The notes under the pieces: generated by a model | Databases searched by the model: none | The model's input: only the letters and a program-made list of their open reading frames with translations | Told to the model about the DNA's origin: nothing | Shown here: positions 42,068-52,715 of the stretch, one piece after another | Layout of the letters: each line of letters begins with the position of its first letter | How positions within the stretch are numbered: the stretch's first letter is position 1 | Origin: Lepiota brunneoincarnata | Lineage: Eukaryota; Basidiomycota; Agaricomycetes; Agaricales; Agaricaceae | Length of the DNA stretch: 64,000 bases | NCBI GenBank assembly: GCA_023014365.1 | Contig: JAEBUN010000026.1 | Location: forward strand, 620,001 to 684,000 | Reading direction: 5' to 3' | Translations under genes and position numbers: made by a program

Positions 42068-45036
42068 TACAGTGATTCCCCACAACTTGAGATGCCATGA
42101 CAACTTGAGACAAACACAGGTATCTCTTGATTGGGTGAGTGAAAATGTTTCGGAAAAATAGGAAAAATAGTAGTATCCTATACCAGTAATATACTCAGTT
42201 TTTGTGTGAATTGAGCCAGTGGTGGAAGAGAAATCTGTGCATCAGTCTAGGATTTTCGGCAGTTTCAACACCTTAGCATTGGTTTGAGTGCAATTATTGG
42301 GGGACAATGTGCCATGCTGGACTTATTTCACCTCCAGCATATGGGGGGTGGTTCTAGCTATCATTACTAGCCCAGAAGTTGCACTGGTTTCAATGGAATC
42401 TGACCCGCTTTGAATGTAGCTACGTTTTGGCATAATGTGTGACAAATGGGTGATGTCACACCTAATCTAGTGATAGTCATTAATTGTCATGGACGCGATG
42501 GATGCGACGCGTTGTTGATTGGGGCATGAGTAACAGTCAACGGAAAGATCATAATGAAAGATTTCTGTTGGAATTTAGTAGACATGATACTTGTACTGCA
42601 CCAATCGAACCCATGGTCAAGCATGCAGAGTCAAATCGTGTCAAGCAGAGGAAGAAACTTGAAGCTCAGGAAGATTGGCTCCGGGCTGCTGCTGCTGAAT
42701 ATGCTGAGTCCAAGGCTCATGGCAAGAAGACCAGCTATTCTGAAGTTGCTGCACGATATGGTGTTGATCAAAGCACCTTACAATGCATTGTTACTGGAAC
42801 TGGAAGAACCATGATGGAATATTCTTCCATACGGCAGAAATTACACCCTGAAGAGGAAACCATGCTCATTTCCCTTATTTCAGAATCAGCAGAACATGGA
42901 CTTCCTATGACATCAAATCAGCTGGAGGATTATGCAAATAGTCTCTTAAAAGTGCAACAGGGAGAGGCTCAGTTTGAACCTATTGGAAAATCTTGGATTG
43001 AAGGATTTCAAACACGACACCATACAAAAATCCAGACCCTTTGGAGCAGGCCACTTACATCACAGCGTGCACGATGCCTTAATCCTACAGCCATCAAATC
43101 TTGGTTTGATCTGCTGAAGGTGCATGTCATTGATGCAGGGGTACATCCATCAGATATTTATGGAATGGATGAGAGTGGATTTCCTACAGCTTATTCAGGG
43201 ATGGAACGGGTTTATGCACCCTGAGGGACAAAGACTCAACACAAACAGGGTGGTGGTGACCGGGAAAATATCACAGCAATCATCACAATCTGTGCAGATG
43301 GCTCAACAATAAAGCCACTGATTATTCATAAAGGGAAACTGGCCAACTTGAAGTGGACTGATAATAATGTTGCAAACGCATTGTAAGGTTGTTTATTATT
43401 TCTGGTGTAATCCATATCTCACTGATGTGGATACTAGCTTTACAGTCTCTGACCATGGGTGGACCGATGGTGATATTGGACTCAAGTGGCTATGTAATGT
43501 ATTTGATATTGAGACGAGAGAACAGACTCAATCAGCCTCCCAAGTTTTAATACTTGATGGTCACAACTCACATTATACCCTCCAATTCCTCGAATATGCA
43601 TGGGATCACAACATCATACTCCTGGGATACCCACCTCACTGCATGCATGCCCTTCAAGGACTAGGTGTTGTGTGCTTCGCAAAGATGAAGGATATATTCA
43701 AGAAGGTGGTTGCACACTTCGAAGCAGATCATGGTCGCGATGCCACAAAAGCAGACTTTACTGGTTTATTTGGTCAAGCATTCAATGAGTCATTCAGTCG
43801 CGAAACGGTACAGGCTGCATTCCGAGCTACTGGTGTACATCCCTACAATCCCACTGTGATCTCCAAAAAACAAATGAAACCAAGCCTTCCAACATCATCA
43901 AAAGGCTCATTTCCCCTCCCTCAGTCCAGTCCTGTTAAAGCAATCCTCAACGCGTTCCATACCCATCCGATCACAGCACGCAGCTCCAATGAAATACCAA
44001 TTGATCCATTGTTGATGGATCCTAGTACTGAAGCGGGAGGGATTGGACTTCTCCGTCGAAACCTGCAGGCGACATCATCAGGCTCATTCTTGGTATCTGA
44101 TTCCATTCATACCTCCAATACCCCAATTCTTCCTCCTCTCATCGAGCCTCTGTCTTCTCTGCCCCCAATTGACTGGACTCTCGCAACAGAGCCTCAGAGG
44201 ACTGGACGGACAGCACAGGAACCCTATCAAACTGAAGTTCATAAGCTCTGGGGTCAACTCTTGCTTGCCAAAACTCACCTTGAAGCCCACCGTGCATGTA
44301 TAGAGTCCCAAAATGCGCAGCTGGTGATCCAAAACATCCACTTACATCGCATAAACAAGGTTCTATTCAAGAAGGAGGCAAAGAGTAGTGGCGAGAATGG
44401 CATTCATGTTGATGGAGGAGGGGCTATACTCACCGATGAGATAATCATCTCTAAGGTCCGAGAGAGGGAGGCCCAGAGGAAAGCAAGGGCAGAGGAGAAG
44501 GAGAAGAGGAAGAATAACAGAGCGAGGAGGAAAGAGGCTCAGATACAGCTGGCAGAGAGGTGGCAGAGCATGCAGGACGATTACAAGGCCATCTTGACTG
44601 CCTGGGAGGAGGAGACCCAACAACTGGCCATTGAAAAGGTTCCTAAGATTAAATGGCCTTCCAAGCTTAAGAAACCTCGAAAACCGGCCTTATCCAACTT
44701 CTTGACCTCTAATACTGATGGAGGAGATGAAGACGATGAGATGGATGAAGATGAAGACAACGGAGTGCCCGCGTGATACCCAATTTGGATGTGACATGTC
44801 CCAAAAATGGAAGTGTCACGCGCATCTCAACTTGTCCGGAATCGTGGAAAATGACACCCCTTGAATCAAAACACGATTTCTACTGATATATACATCCGAT
44901 AATGCTCGCTATTTTTTAATGGGTAGAGGAGACACTCTTACATATGTTACTGTAATTTTTTTATTGTTTAATATGCCTAATACTTGTTAATTCCGGTCCA
45001 ACAAAAAGTTGTCTCAAGTTGTGGGGAATCACTGTA
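42068..45036 (+). mobile_element. Pogo/Tigger-type DNA transposon
   Basis: TA duplication at 42068-42069 and 45035-45036. Inverted ends CAGTGATTCCCCACAACTTG (left) and the same sequence reverse-complemented (right, about 45012-45034). Element 42070-45034, 2965 bp, one transposase gene on the plus strand. Confidence 0.92.
42484..44776 (+). pseudogene. Pogo-type transposase, one intron, inactivated
   Basis: Exon 1 runs 42484-43382 (a later ATG at 42526 is possible) and exon 2 runs 43438-44776. The 55-nt intron 43383-43437 is GT-AG and joins NVANA to FFTVSDHGWTDG in frame. Domains in order: N-terminal HTH (SYSEVAARYGVDQSTL), a second DNA-binding region with SWIEGFQTRH, then the DDE core. The first Asp is in YGMDESGF, the second in ILDGHNSH. 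The third, expected in LQxLDVxxF, is Gly (HALQGLGVVCF). TGA at 43222-43224 replaces an expected Arg before GTKTQHKQGGGDREN. The C-terminus is a long coiled-coil-like Glu/Lys/Arg region ending in an acidic tail. Both defects predict no activity. Confidence 0.88.
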
Positions 45037-45395
45037 TGTACACACAAACAGATAGACGAAAAAGCCGTGGTGTCAAAGACTGCGCAGTGGGCCGGCTTCT
45101 CGTCAGGCACTGCTGGCAGATCAATTAATTGATTCATACTCCCCCACAGCCACCCTAAGTTAGTGTTGAAATCAGCTCAGGAAGGTGGATAATGACGAGG
45201 ACGTGTATTCATGAGAGACAACGACGGGGCGACAAGAGGGAGGGGAGGAAGGGGAGTAAACGGACAAGGTACTACTGGTAGACTACGAATGTATATAATC
45301 TACCTACAACATGGCCTCCATGAGGTGGTCAGTTCCGCCAGCTTGCCGGAATCGCTAATTCCAACAGTTAAGTGGTCTAATTCTGTCGCTACATG
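45037..45395. other. Unassigned spacer
   Basis: No gene recognised; a 66-aa ORF (45211-45411) has no motif. Confidence 0.35.
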
Positions 45396-45500
45396 GGCCA
45401 AGGCGGGTTAGGGCAGCGGTTAAGCCCTCTGACGAGCCCCTTCGCAAGGGCGAACCCCGCATGGGTCCCCCCACCTTTGTATGTATGTATGTACATACAT
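45396..45500 (+). repeat. tRNA-like, possibly SINE-derived segment with TGTA repeat tail
   Basis: GGTTAGGGCAGCGG (about 45406-45419) resembles a pol III A box and GGGCGAACCCCGC (about 45449-45461) resembles a B box. They are separated by a stem-like GCCCCTTCGCAAGGGC. A TGTATGTATGTATGTAC run follows at about 45477-45494. A clean tRNA cloverleaf does not fold by eye, so a working tRNA gene is unlikely. Confidence 0.3.
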
Positions 45501-46348
45501 ATCCCCCTCATTTGCTAGCCTTCAATTTCGCGTGTATACTACGCAATATCTACCATCCTTTCCAACTACCGGCCACGATCAACACCTCCAACCTGACGAA
45601 CACGTTACCAGTAATAAGCCCACCCTACAATATGCCAACCTGGCACTATTTTTATTCAACACTCCCAATTACAGCCAGCCATCGACTTAACCAGATGCCC
45701 TATATGGAACAGCATCCGATACCATCATTGCTGCTATTAAAAACGCCAACCCAACATATCCCGCCACTTGCCACTAACCCTTGGCCTCAGCCCTCCCTCA
45801 ACACTTGGAAGTCAAATCCCGCAATGAACTGGATTCCACATACACTACCGCTTGTCGGACAGTCTGTCTCCTGCTTCCCGACCAATCACATGGGGTTCCT
45901 CCCTCCCCTCCCTCCTTTTGACATATGTTTTATATGGGCTAACGCACCCCTTACTATGCGTCATGTGCCCTCTATCTACTTTGTTATTGCCTTGTACGCC
46001 CTCTCTCTGCTACGAGGCCACGCGCTGTCTTGTTATTTGAACCACGTTTTGGGGGTGAGCACGCCCCGCCAGCGTTACGTTGGCTGGGGCGGTTCTTTGA
46101 GTGACCCGACTACGCTTCCTCTTCGGTCCGGGGCCACGTCCCCCTTTCGCAGCCTACACGACGTTAAATTCTATCACTCTACATCACATACAATTTATAA
46201 TACATATCTTATTTTATCTGCACCCCTGAGAACGCAAGATCGTACTCCCTCGTTCCCAGCAACATCCAAGACACATAAGACTGCGTGGACTGGGTTTTGC
46301 GCTCAAGTTGATATCAATTATGGCGGGCACCTGGTCTCAGAGAACTAG
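45461..46348 (+). other. Unrecognised 295-codon open frame
   Basis: Open plus-strand frame, Pro/Leu/Thr-rich, with no domain I recognise. It begins inside the TGTA repeat and contains a segment (about 45525-45560) that also occurs at 4126-4165, so it is probably repeat-derived and not a gene. Confidence 0.25.
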
Positions 46349-46935
46349 GTGGTATGTGGATACCCATCACTCAATGAGGGACACCACTCGCTACCCACCA
46401 TGTTGCATTGAGGTTCTGGAATCACGAAGAGCTGTGTTGGAGATTTGGGAAGTCAAGCAAAGAATTTGCATGAGAGAGAAGTGAGGCTACCCAAAGACAA
46501 GCCAGTGGAGCGACAGAATGTCAGCAAGAGTCTTCCTTAGGTAGGCATTATTAATATTAACATAAACACCCAGCTGGGGATCAAAGTGGGCAAGAGCAAG
46601 CATGCAGGAAGATGATTACAACACTCGATTTGCAGTCTATTGCCGAGGGTGGAGCGTCTGCTAGCGTCAAGATGTCAGGACATTTTCAGATGTAAGCGCC
46701 GCCGATTGTCTTCCACCCCGATGTCGGCAGCATGAGCATATTCCAATTCACCTCATATCCCAGTACTCGTCGAAGTTACTGAATTACCTATGGTTCACTC
46801 GGTGTGTGGCTCACCCTTCAAGTTGAGCGACGGTGCATGTCGACTCGTACCCCACTTAAAGTCCTGTCAGTAATATCAATGCCAAGTACGTGAATCCCAT
46901 CGTGATTTAAGACGATCGATGACCGGTGGTGCTCG
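46349..46935. other. Unassigned spacer
   Basis: No gene or repeat recognised. Confidence 0.35.
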
Positions 46936-47150
46936 GGTAGGTGCTGGAAAAGCATATGGCAAGCTCTTCTACAGCCTCATCAAAGAATGTACAACAAGGT
47001 CATCAGCCCTCACAATAGCCGACGCAGCAAACCTCTCTGCAGAAGACTCGGGGACAGGCAAAGACAGGGCACGATCCTGCTTGGCAGTGCGGACACATCC
47101 TAGATCATGACCCGTGGTAGTGTTTGAATAATGCCCCAACGCCTACAGCT
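46936..47150 (+). repeat. Copy 2 of the sequence found beside NLR units
   Basis: Matches 51291-51600 and 40640-40960, including AAGCTCTTCTACAGCCTCAT and the block ending GTGTTTGAATAATG. Likely a remnant of another NLR repeat unit whose NLR part was deleted. Confidence 0.55.
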
Positions 47151-47695
47151 CCTGGTTCATTTTCCTGCACACATACTCGCCCAGCCCGTCGAGTCAGCCA
47201 CCTCTGCTTCCTCTGGTATTACAGAGCACCAACTAGCAATTATGCCGACTTTCCCTAGTTCAAGAATTTGACCATTGATCATGAGGAGCCCGTCCACTTA
47301 CCTTGCCCACTCCTGTAGAATAACACCCCCACTAGCGAATTCGATAAACACGCGCTCGATGGCCTTCATGCTTGGATACCCTTGACCCATGCTCCAAGGG
47401 ATGCTCAGGCTTGCAGCCGGTGGCACTCAGTTCGCACAGGAGCTTCTGCCTGGATGAGCAGATCAAACGCGCGCTTCCCGATGTGCCACAGCCCCACGTA
47501 TATGACCTTTCAAATTTTCACTCTTCGTCCTAACCATGTTCTATTCCCTTCCAATCCGACCTATGATCCCCGCAGCCACTTTCCTTTACCTCATGACTAA
47601 CTTCCTGCTTCTCCCATTGTGATGCTTTGATATTCGTTCTCCCTACGAACTACTGACCACCGACCACCGACCACCAACCACCTTGACCTTTTCTG
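47151..47695. other. Unassigned spacer
   Basis: No gene recognised. Confidence 0.35.
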
Positions 47696-47720
47696 ATGAT
47701 AGTCGTGAGTCTCATACACC

Positions 47721-48206
47721 ATGGTCTTTCCCGGTCCCTCGGCTCCCTTGTTTTCTTTTCTCGACCTCTCAACCCGACCCGACCCGACCCATCACATCAA
47801 TTACCCTACCTCTGTTGCTTGTCCTTCCATCGTGTCTTCGATAACAGAAGAGTTGCCAGCATCAAATCCAATTCCAGACAGCCTACAACTCTTCCAGGGT
47901 CTCTTTGTTGTTGTCTCGTTGGAACCTTTCGGACATGTCCCCTGTTATGCTAACGGTCTGCCCTTGGACATTTTGATAGTCGGGCTTGGACTATCCCTAT
48001 ACGAAGCTCCTGTTTCGAATGGAGGCAAGGCTGGCTGTGTCACGTACTGCCGATGGGAGGTTTGGCAGGCCCTTGACGGATATAGGTGGTTACTGAATCG
48101 TGAGGAAGGAATATCAAGGGCAACGACACATCGCCCCAGGGATGATCTGTATGTCCGGAACATGATCTTGATTACCCACCCAGGCATGCTCGAACATACC
48201 TTCTAG
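47721..48206 (+). other. Unrecognised 161-codon open frame, partly duplicated
   Basis: Open frame with no known domain. Its last about 20 codons (after DDLYVRNMILI) match DNA at about 52250-52320, so the 3' part belongs to the duplicated NLR-unit flank. A hydrophobic LPLDILIVGLGL segment resembles the first strand of a Rossmann-type FAD-binding fold, but the rest of such a domain is absent. Status unclear. Confidence 0.25.
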
Positions 48207-48601
48207 CCCTCCTTTCCCATTCGACCTCGCGATCGCAGATGAAATTATGCTCTAATATATGGACATCTGAATCCGGAGTGTTTTAATGTGATTGTAGCTC
48301 CGAACTCTCGACAAGTCATTGCCTGAGTATCGATTGCTGAATTGTACTCCCTGACCCCGACGACCCACGGGCCTCGAGGATCGTGCTCGAATAATAGTCA
48401 CTATTGCAGCCCCTCGTCCACTAGCAGTAAGATGTGCCCGGATAGTAAAGTTGTGTTATATGGTGATGGGGCCGGACCCATTAGTTGAGAACGGAACACC
48501 TTGGTCTGTCTAGAGGTGGCGAAGTGGTATATTGCTCGGCATTACACATGAGCAAGGGAAGCTTCCAAAATAGTGATAATCACGAGGGCATTCGCCTTCA
48601 A
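48207..48601 (-). repeat. 3' flank of NLR-3
   Basis: Collinear with 1-577 and 52310-52715, including the CCCATTCGACCTCGC block, the GGACATCTGA block and the GGTATATTG...CATTACACATGAGCAAGG block. Confidence 0.7.
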
Positions 48602-51079
48602 TCATTGGATAATCAGGGCGAGTACAGTACGCTCCGCTCTCCCAATCCAGAATGCTGACAGTACTTTATATATTGGAGGGACGCGCTGATTGGGTCGATG
48701 TGGTGAAATGAACACAAAGGGTTTGTATTTAGTGGTAAAATCCGGAGGGAAAGAGTCGTGAAAAGGTAACGGCGCCGTGAATCGCGTTGCAAGAGTTTTA
48801 TCCACCGCTGTTGATGGGTGAAATCGGATGAAATTGTGTGCATCCACCTGTTGCTGCGAGTCCCATAAACAGACCAGATTTACGACATAATGTAATAGGA
48901 CGCACCGAGCTCGACCTCGGAACTTTCAAGAGCCATCTGAGAAAATGGAAAAAGCGTTCGTCTTCATGAATACTCCATATGCGAGGAAGATGGTTGAAGT
49001 TGAAGTTGACAAGTTCCGCCACAACCCCCGCCCATCTCGAAGTCTTACACCCCAGCACACATATCCCAAACATTGAAGCTGATAAAGTCACTGATGCGTT
49101 TGTCATCCTCCATATCTCCAAGCCAACGCGAGTCATCAGGTGAAGCTTCATTGTATGAGGAAGTAGAACAATCTGATCAAGAGTCAGCGCGCCGAACATG
49201 GAAAATAGAACACTCACATTCAAGCTCGCAATTCCACTGAAGAAGGTGGTTGCACCAGCGGAGGGCGAGTACTGCGACGTCATGACGGGTTTGATCCATA
49301 TCCAAGGGCAAATGACTGGGATCGGGGTTGCGATCTTGGAGAAAATCGGGAAATGACTTGTGAAAGAAAGGTAAGAGGCTTTTCATGGGCCAGGTTGGAA
49401 GGAGGGACATCAATGACTGAGTGTAGATTGCGAAGAGCTGAGTAGAAGGCATCCTCGCGAATGCCAAGAAAGCGTCCCACTTCGGAGACTCGCTCAAAAT
49501 AGGTCCGCGCTCCATCGTCAGAATAACCTCCATAAGAGCGAGAAAGGGTGTAAAATGCAATGATCTGCTTAGCGGTGGGGAGGATGGATGGAGGGACACG
49601 AATCACGATCTGCGTGTAAAACAAATCGAGAGCCTCCAAAGGCGTCACTTTGGCCCTCTCCCCAATCGCATCAAGGTACACAAGACATATCTCCAGCTGC
49701 GTGTCGGCCGACAGGCTCCCGTCACCAATGAAGTTGAGAACAACCGAAGCAAGGATCGGAAGTCCTCCGACCTTCTGTGACAACAGCTGCAGCTTGGACT
49801 TCTGTCGGCCATCGTATGCGTGCCCGCCCACGAGTAATATCCCACCTTGTCCCGTCGTAAATCTTCTGCAGTCCGTCTTTGAGGATATGGTACACGTCCC
49901 GGATATCCTGTTCGGCGTCGCACGTAATCTCCTTGCGCTCGTAATCAATTGGGGGATCTGCCCTAGCGAATATACACTTGAGGTGCCACTCAGGACGGCT
50001 GCAAACCAACCACAGCAGGGGGCAGGGACTATCGGCTAATTGCCGAACGTAATCGCCGATGAGCGTAATGAGCTGACATTGAGCTGCCTCGTCGCTGCAC
50101 TCGTCGACCCCATCAACGATCACAACGAGGGGTTTCCGGGTGGTGTTAGCGGCGGTATAATGAGCTGCGAGGAGGGAAAATGGCTCGACGATGAGCTTCT
50201 GAAACTGAATGAAGAGGGTTTTATCGAGGATGGAAGGGCTACGGGACAGAACTTGGGTGATCAAATGATTATATCCAGCATCCCGGTCGGCGAGTTGGTA
50301 AGCGATTGTGGCAACGACACCCTTGGGACTGTCGCGGTTTTGCAACTTGGAAAAGAAAAAGGATGCGCCGAACAGTCCAAGCTCTTGGCACTGCTCCGCA
50401 AACGTTTGAGCAACAGCAGACTTGCCTGAACCTGCGGGGTCCGACAGCCATATAAAGTTCCAATACCGCTTCTCGCCCAATAGCCATTTGTTAAGCGTGT
50501 CCAGCAACTCTCTGCGGGTATCGGGGTGGCATCGAGGAGGGGGATCGCGGTCGGATGAGTCCACCTCGGCGCCAGGGGACTCGTCTTCTGTCGAGAAGAA
50601 GGAGAACTGATTGACCCAGATTAATTGATCTTCAGCACCGGAATGGATTGTACCTGTTCCACCGCTATCGAGGTTTTGGAGAAACTGTTGCAGGAATCGA
50701 GGATCGTTGAAAGGTCTACCGTCGATCTTGTGAAGGACCTTGTTCTTGAAGTTAGAGTTCTCAATCCTAAATTCATGGGCACCACCGAAAAAGCCAGCTA
50801 AGCGGTCCCGATACACCACGGAAATCTAGTGTTTGGTTTGCAGCTTGTTTGGGGTAGGTAATACGCACTAGTCGACTGGCCGAAAGTATTGTGAATCTGC
50901 CGCTCTTCAGGTGCTGGGTTGTGTTCAACTGTAGTCTTGGGAGGATCTGACTGATGGCTTGATGCCCTCAAAGCAGGGGGCACATCGGTGACTACGGGTG
51001 TGAATATAAGAGGACGTTTTAATGAGAATATCTTTCAAAAAAATGATTTCTTCGTCCTGGGGGGTTCATCCGTCGACAT
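48602..51079 (-). pseudogene. NLR-3: NACHT NLR pseudogene, tandem to NLR-4
   Basis: Five-exon layout as in NLR-1. Walker A DPAGSGKSAVAQTF and Walker B LVVIVDGVDEC are intact (50819-49722). Lesions: a TGA within exon 1, in the KRSFFRK-equivalent segment near 51035; an extra base near 49800 (frame lost at RWPTE); another extra base near 49370 in the HKSFPDF segment; further small indels beyond. The exon 4 to 5 junction and the C-terminal exon (48847-48602) are still recognisable. CpG content is higher than in NLR-2, so it decayed mainly through indels. Confidence 0.88.
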
Positions 51080-51290
51080 GATGACTGGGGAAGACAGGAA
51101 TCCGACAACGAGGCGCCCATACAACCATGTTCACTATTTTTAGAACCCAGGTCACGACACTAGGTGGCGGGAATACAGAGCACCTGGCGAGGCACGAGCC
51201 AGATGCTGTTTCTTGCGTCGACCCTCGTGAGTTGTTTCAAGTACATTATTTGTAGGCCTGCTGGTTTTCACCCAGCTGACAGCAACCGGT
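51080..51290 (-). promoter_or_regulatory. Upstream region of NLR-3
   Basis: Conserved with 3248-3422 and 41861-41990 (GAAGACAGxxATCCGA, then GAGGCGCCCA blocks). It belongs to the duplicated promoter segment. Confidence 0.4.
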
Positions 51291-51600
51291 AAAGTTCTCA
51301 CTCCTGTCGCTCTTTGACAGCCTCATCGAACAATGTACATACACCCTCTCATCTTTGTGTCTAGCTTCCCGGGGGTGTTTACAGCAGGACTCAACCGTAA
51401 GCCATCCCTCACCAACCGCGCTGTTTGTGGAATTCAAAGAGATCATCAACTCTCACAGTAGCCGATGCAGCAAGCCTCCCTGCAGAAGACTTGGGGACAG
51501 CCGGAGATGGGGCACGGTCCTCTTTCGCAATGTGGACACGTCCTAGATTATGGTTCGCGGTAGTGCTTGAATAATGTCCCAACCGCCCACAGATTACCCA
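51291..51600 (+). repeat. Copy 3 of the sequence found beside NLR units
   Basis: Longest of the three copies (see 40640-40960 and 46936-47150). Here it lies directly upstream of NLR-3 and so shows the probable original position in the tandem unit. Confidence 0.55.
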
Positions 51601-51854
51601 CAATGCCTGACCCCTTTGTACCCCTGGCGAATCCATCAACATCAGACTCCGAATCCATCATCTCCCCCACCGTTAATCCAACCGATATCGTATCAAAGAT
51701 TCCAGAGGAGGTTGGCGAATTGTTCAAGGAGTTACCATATGTGAAAGCATTTGGCCCTTCGCTCACAGGGCTGTATTTTTCTAAAAACGAGAAAGGCGAC
51801 ATCACAACGCCAGCAGGATCACCAAATCGACTGGGCTTCTCTCCCCCACTCTAG
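51567..51854 (+). other. Unrecognised 95-codon open frame between NLR-3 and NLR-4
   Basis: Encodes a plausible acidic peptide (SKIPEEVGELFKELPYVKAF in the middle) with no family I recognise. Its 3' part recurs in decayed form at 17400-17460 next to NLR-2. It may be the N-terminal exon of a gene lost downstream, or a conserved part of the NLR unit spacer. Confidence 0.35.
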
Positions 51855-52199
51855 GAGAAAGCGATACATACGATGTCCAGGTTGTCCCTTGGGGCTGCTG
51901 GGTTGAATACAAATGAAACCAGCAAGCCCAACATCCAATAAGCTCATATTGAGCCTTTTTCCATGGGCGATTCACACCAAGTCTGACATCCTCATAGACC
52001 TGAAACTGGATTTGTGTTAACCGCAGAGATGGCAGCAAGGCAGCTGCATCAAAACGGAGGGAGCGCGACGCCCCGGGACCGCAGAGGGAGTTTCTAGAGC
52101 TTATCATAGCCCTGGAAACGACAGGACAGCAAGGCGCTCAGCGTCCAAAGCCAATAATAAAAGAACCCGGTTTCTGTTGCAGTCATTGGTGCTGCCAAT
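51855..52199. other. Unassigned spacer
   Basis: No gene recognised; minus ORF 52107-51802 has no motif. Confidence 0.3.
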
Positions 52200-52715
52200 G
52201 CTCATTCCACAATATTCGTGCCAACTGTCGACAAGTGATCGCCTCCCCATTCAGAAGTGGTCTATATCTCCAGAACATGTTCTTGATTACCCGCCCAGGC
52301 ACGGTCGGACATACTTCTACCCCTCCCTTCCCATTCGACCTCGCAATCACAAACGAAATCGTGCTCTGATACGTGGACATCTGAGCCCGGAGCGTTCTGA
52401 TGTAATCGTGGCGGTGGAATCTTGCCAAGCCTTTGTCTAAATAGTTAATTGATTGCTGAATCATACGTCATTGCACATTTTCCCCTAGCCTTGAGGATCG
52501 TGCTCGAACAGTTACTATTGCAGTCTCCCGTCCACCAGCAATAAGATGTGGGAGGAAAATAAAATTGCGCTTAAAGGTGATGGGTCGGACCCACTAGTTG
52601 AGAACAGAATACCTAGGTCTAGCTAGAAGCGGCGAGGTGGTATATGTTCTGAATTACACATGAGCAAGGGAAGCTATACAATAGCGATAGTCACGGGAGC
52701 ATTCGTCCTCAATCA
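52200..52715 (-). repeat. 3' flank of NLR-4
   Basis: Collinear with 48150-48601 and 1-577. It marks the start of the second tandem unit, about 4 kb after the first. Confidence 0.7.

Noticed and set aside
45461..46348. Confident call of a 295-aa gene
   Set aside because: It begins in a TGTA repeat, contains a dispersed repeat segment and has no domain; kept only as an unrecognised frame.
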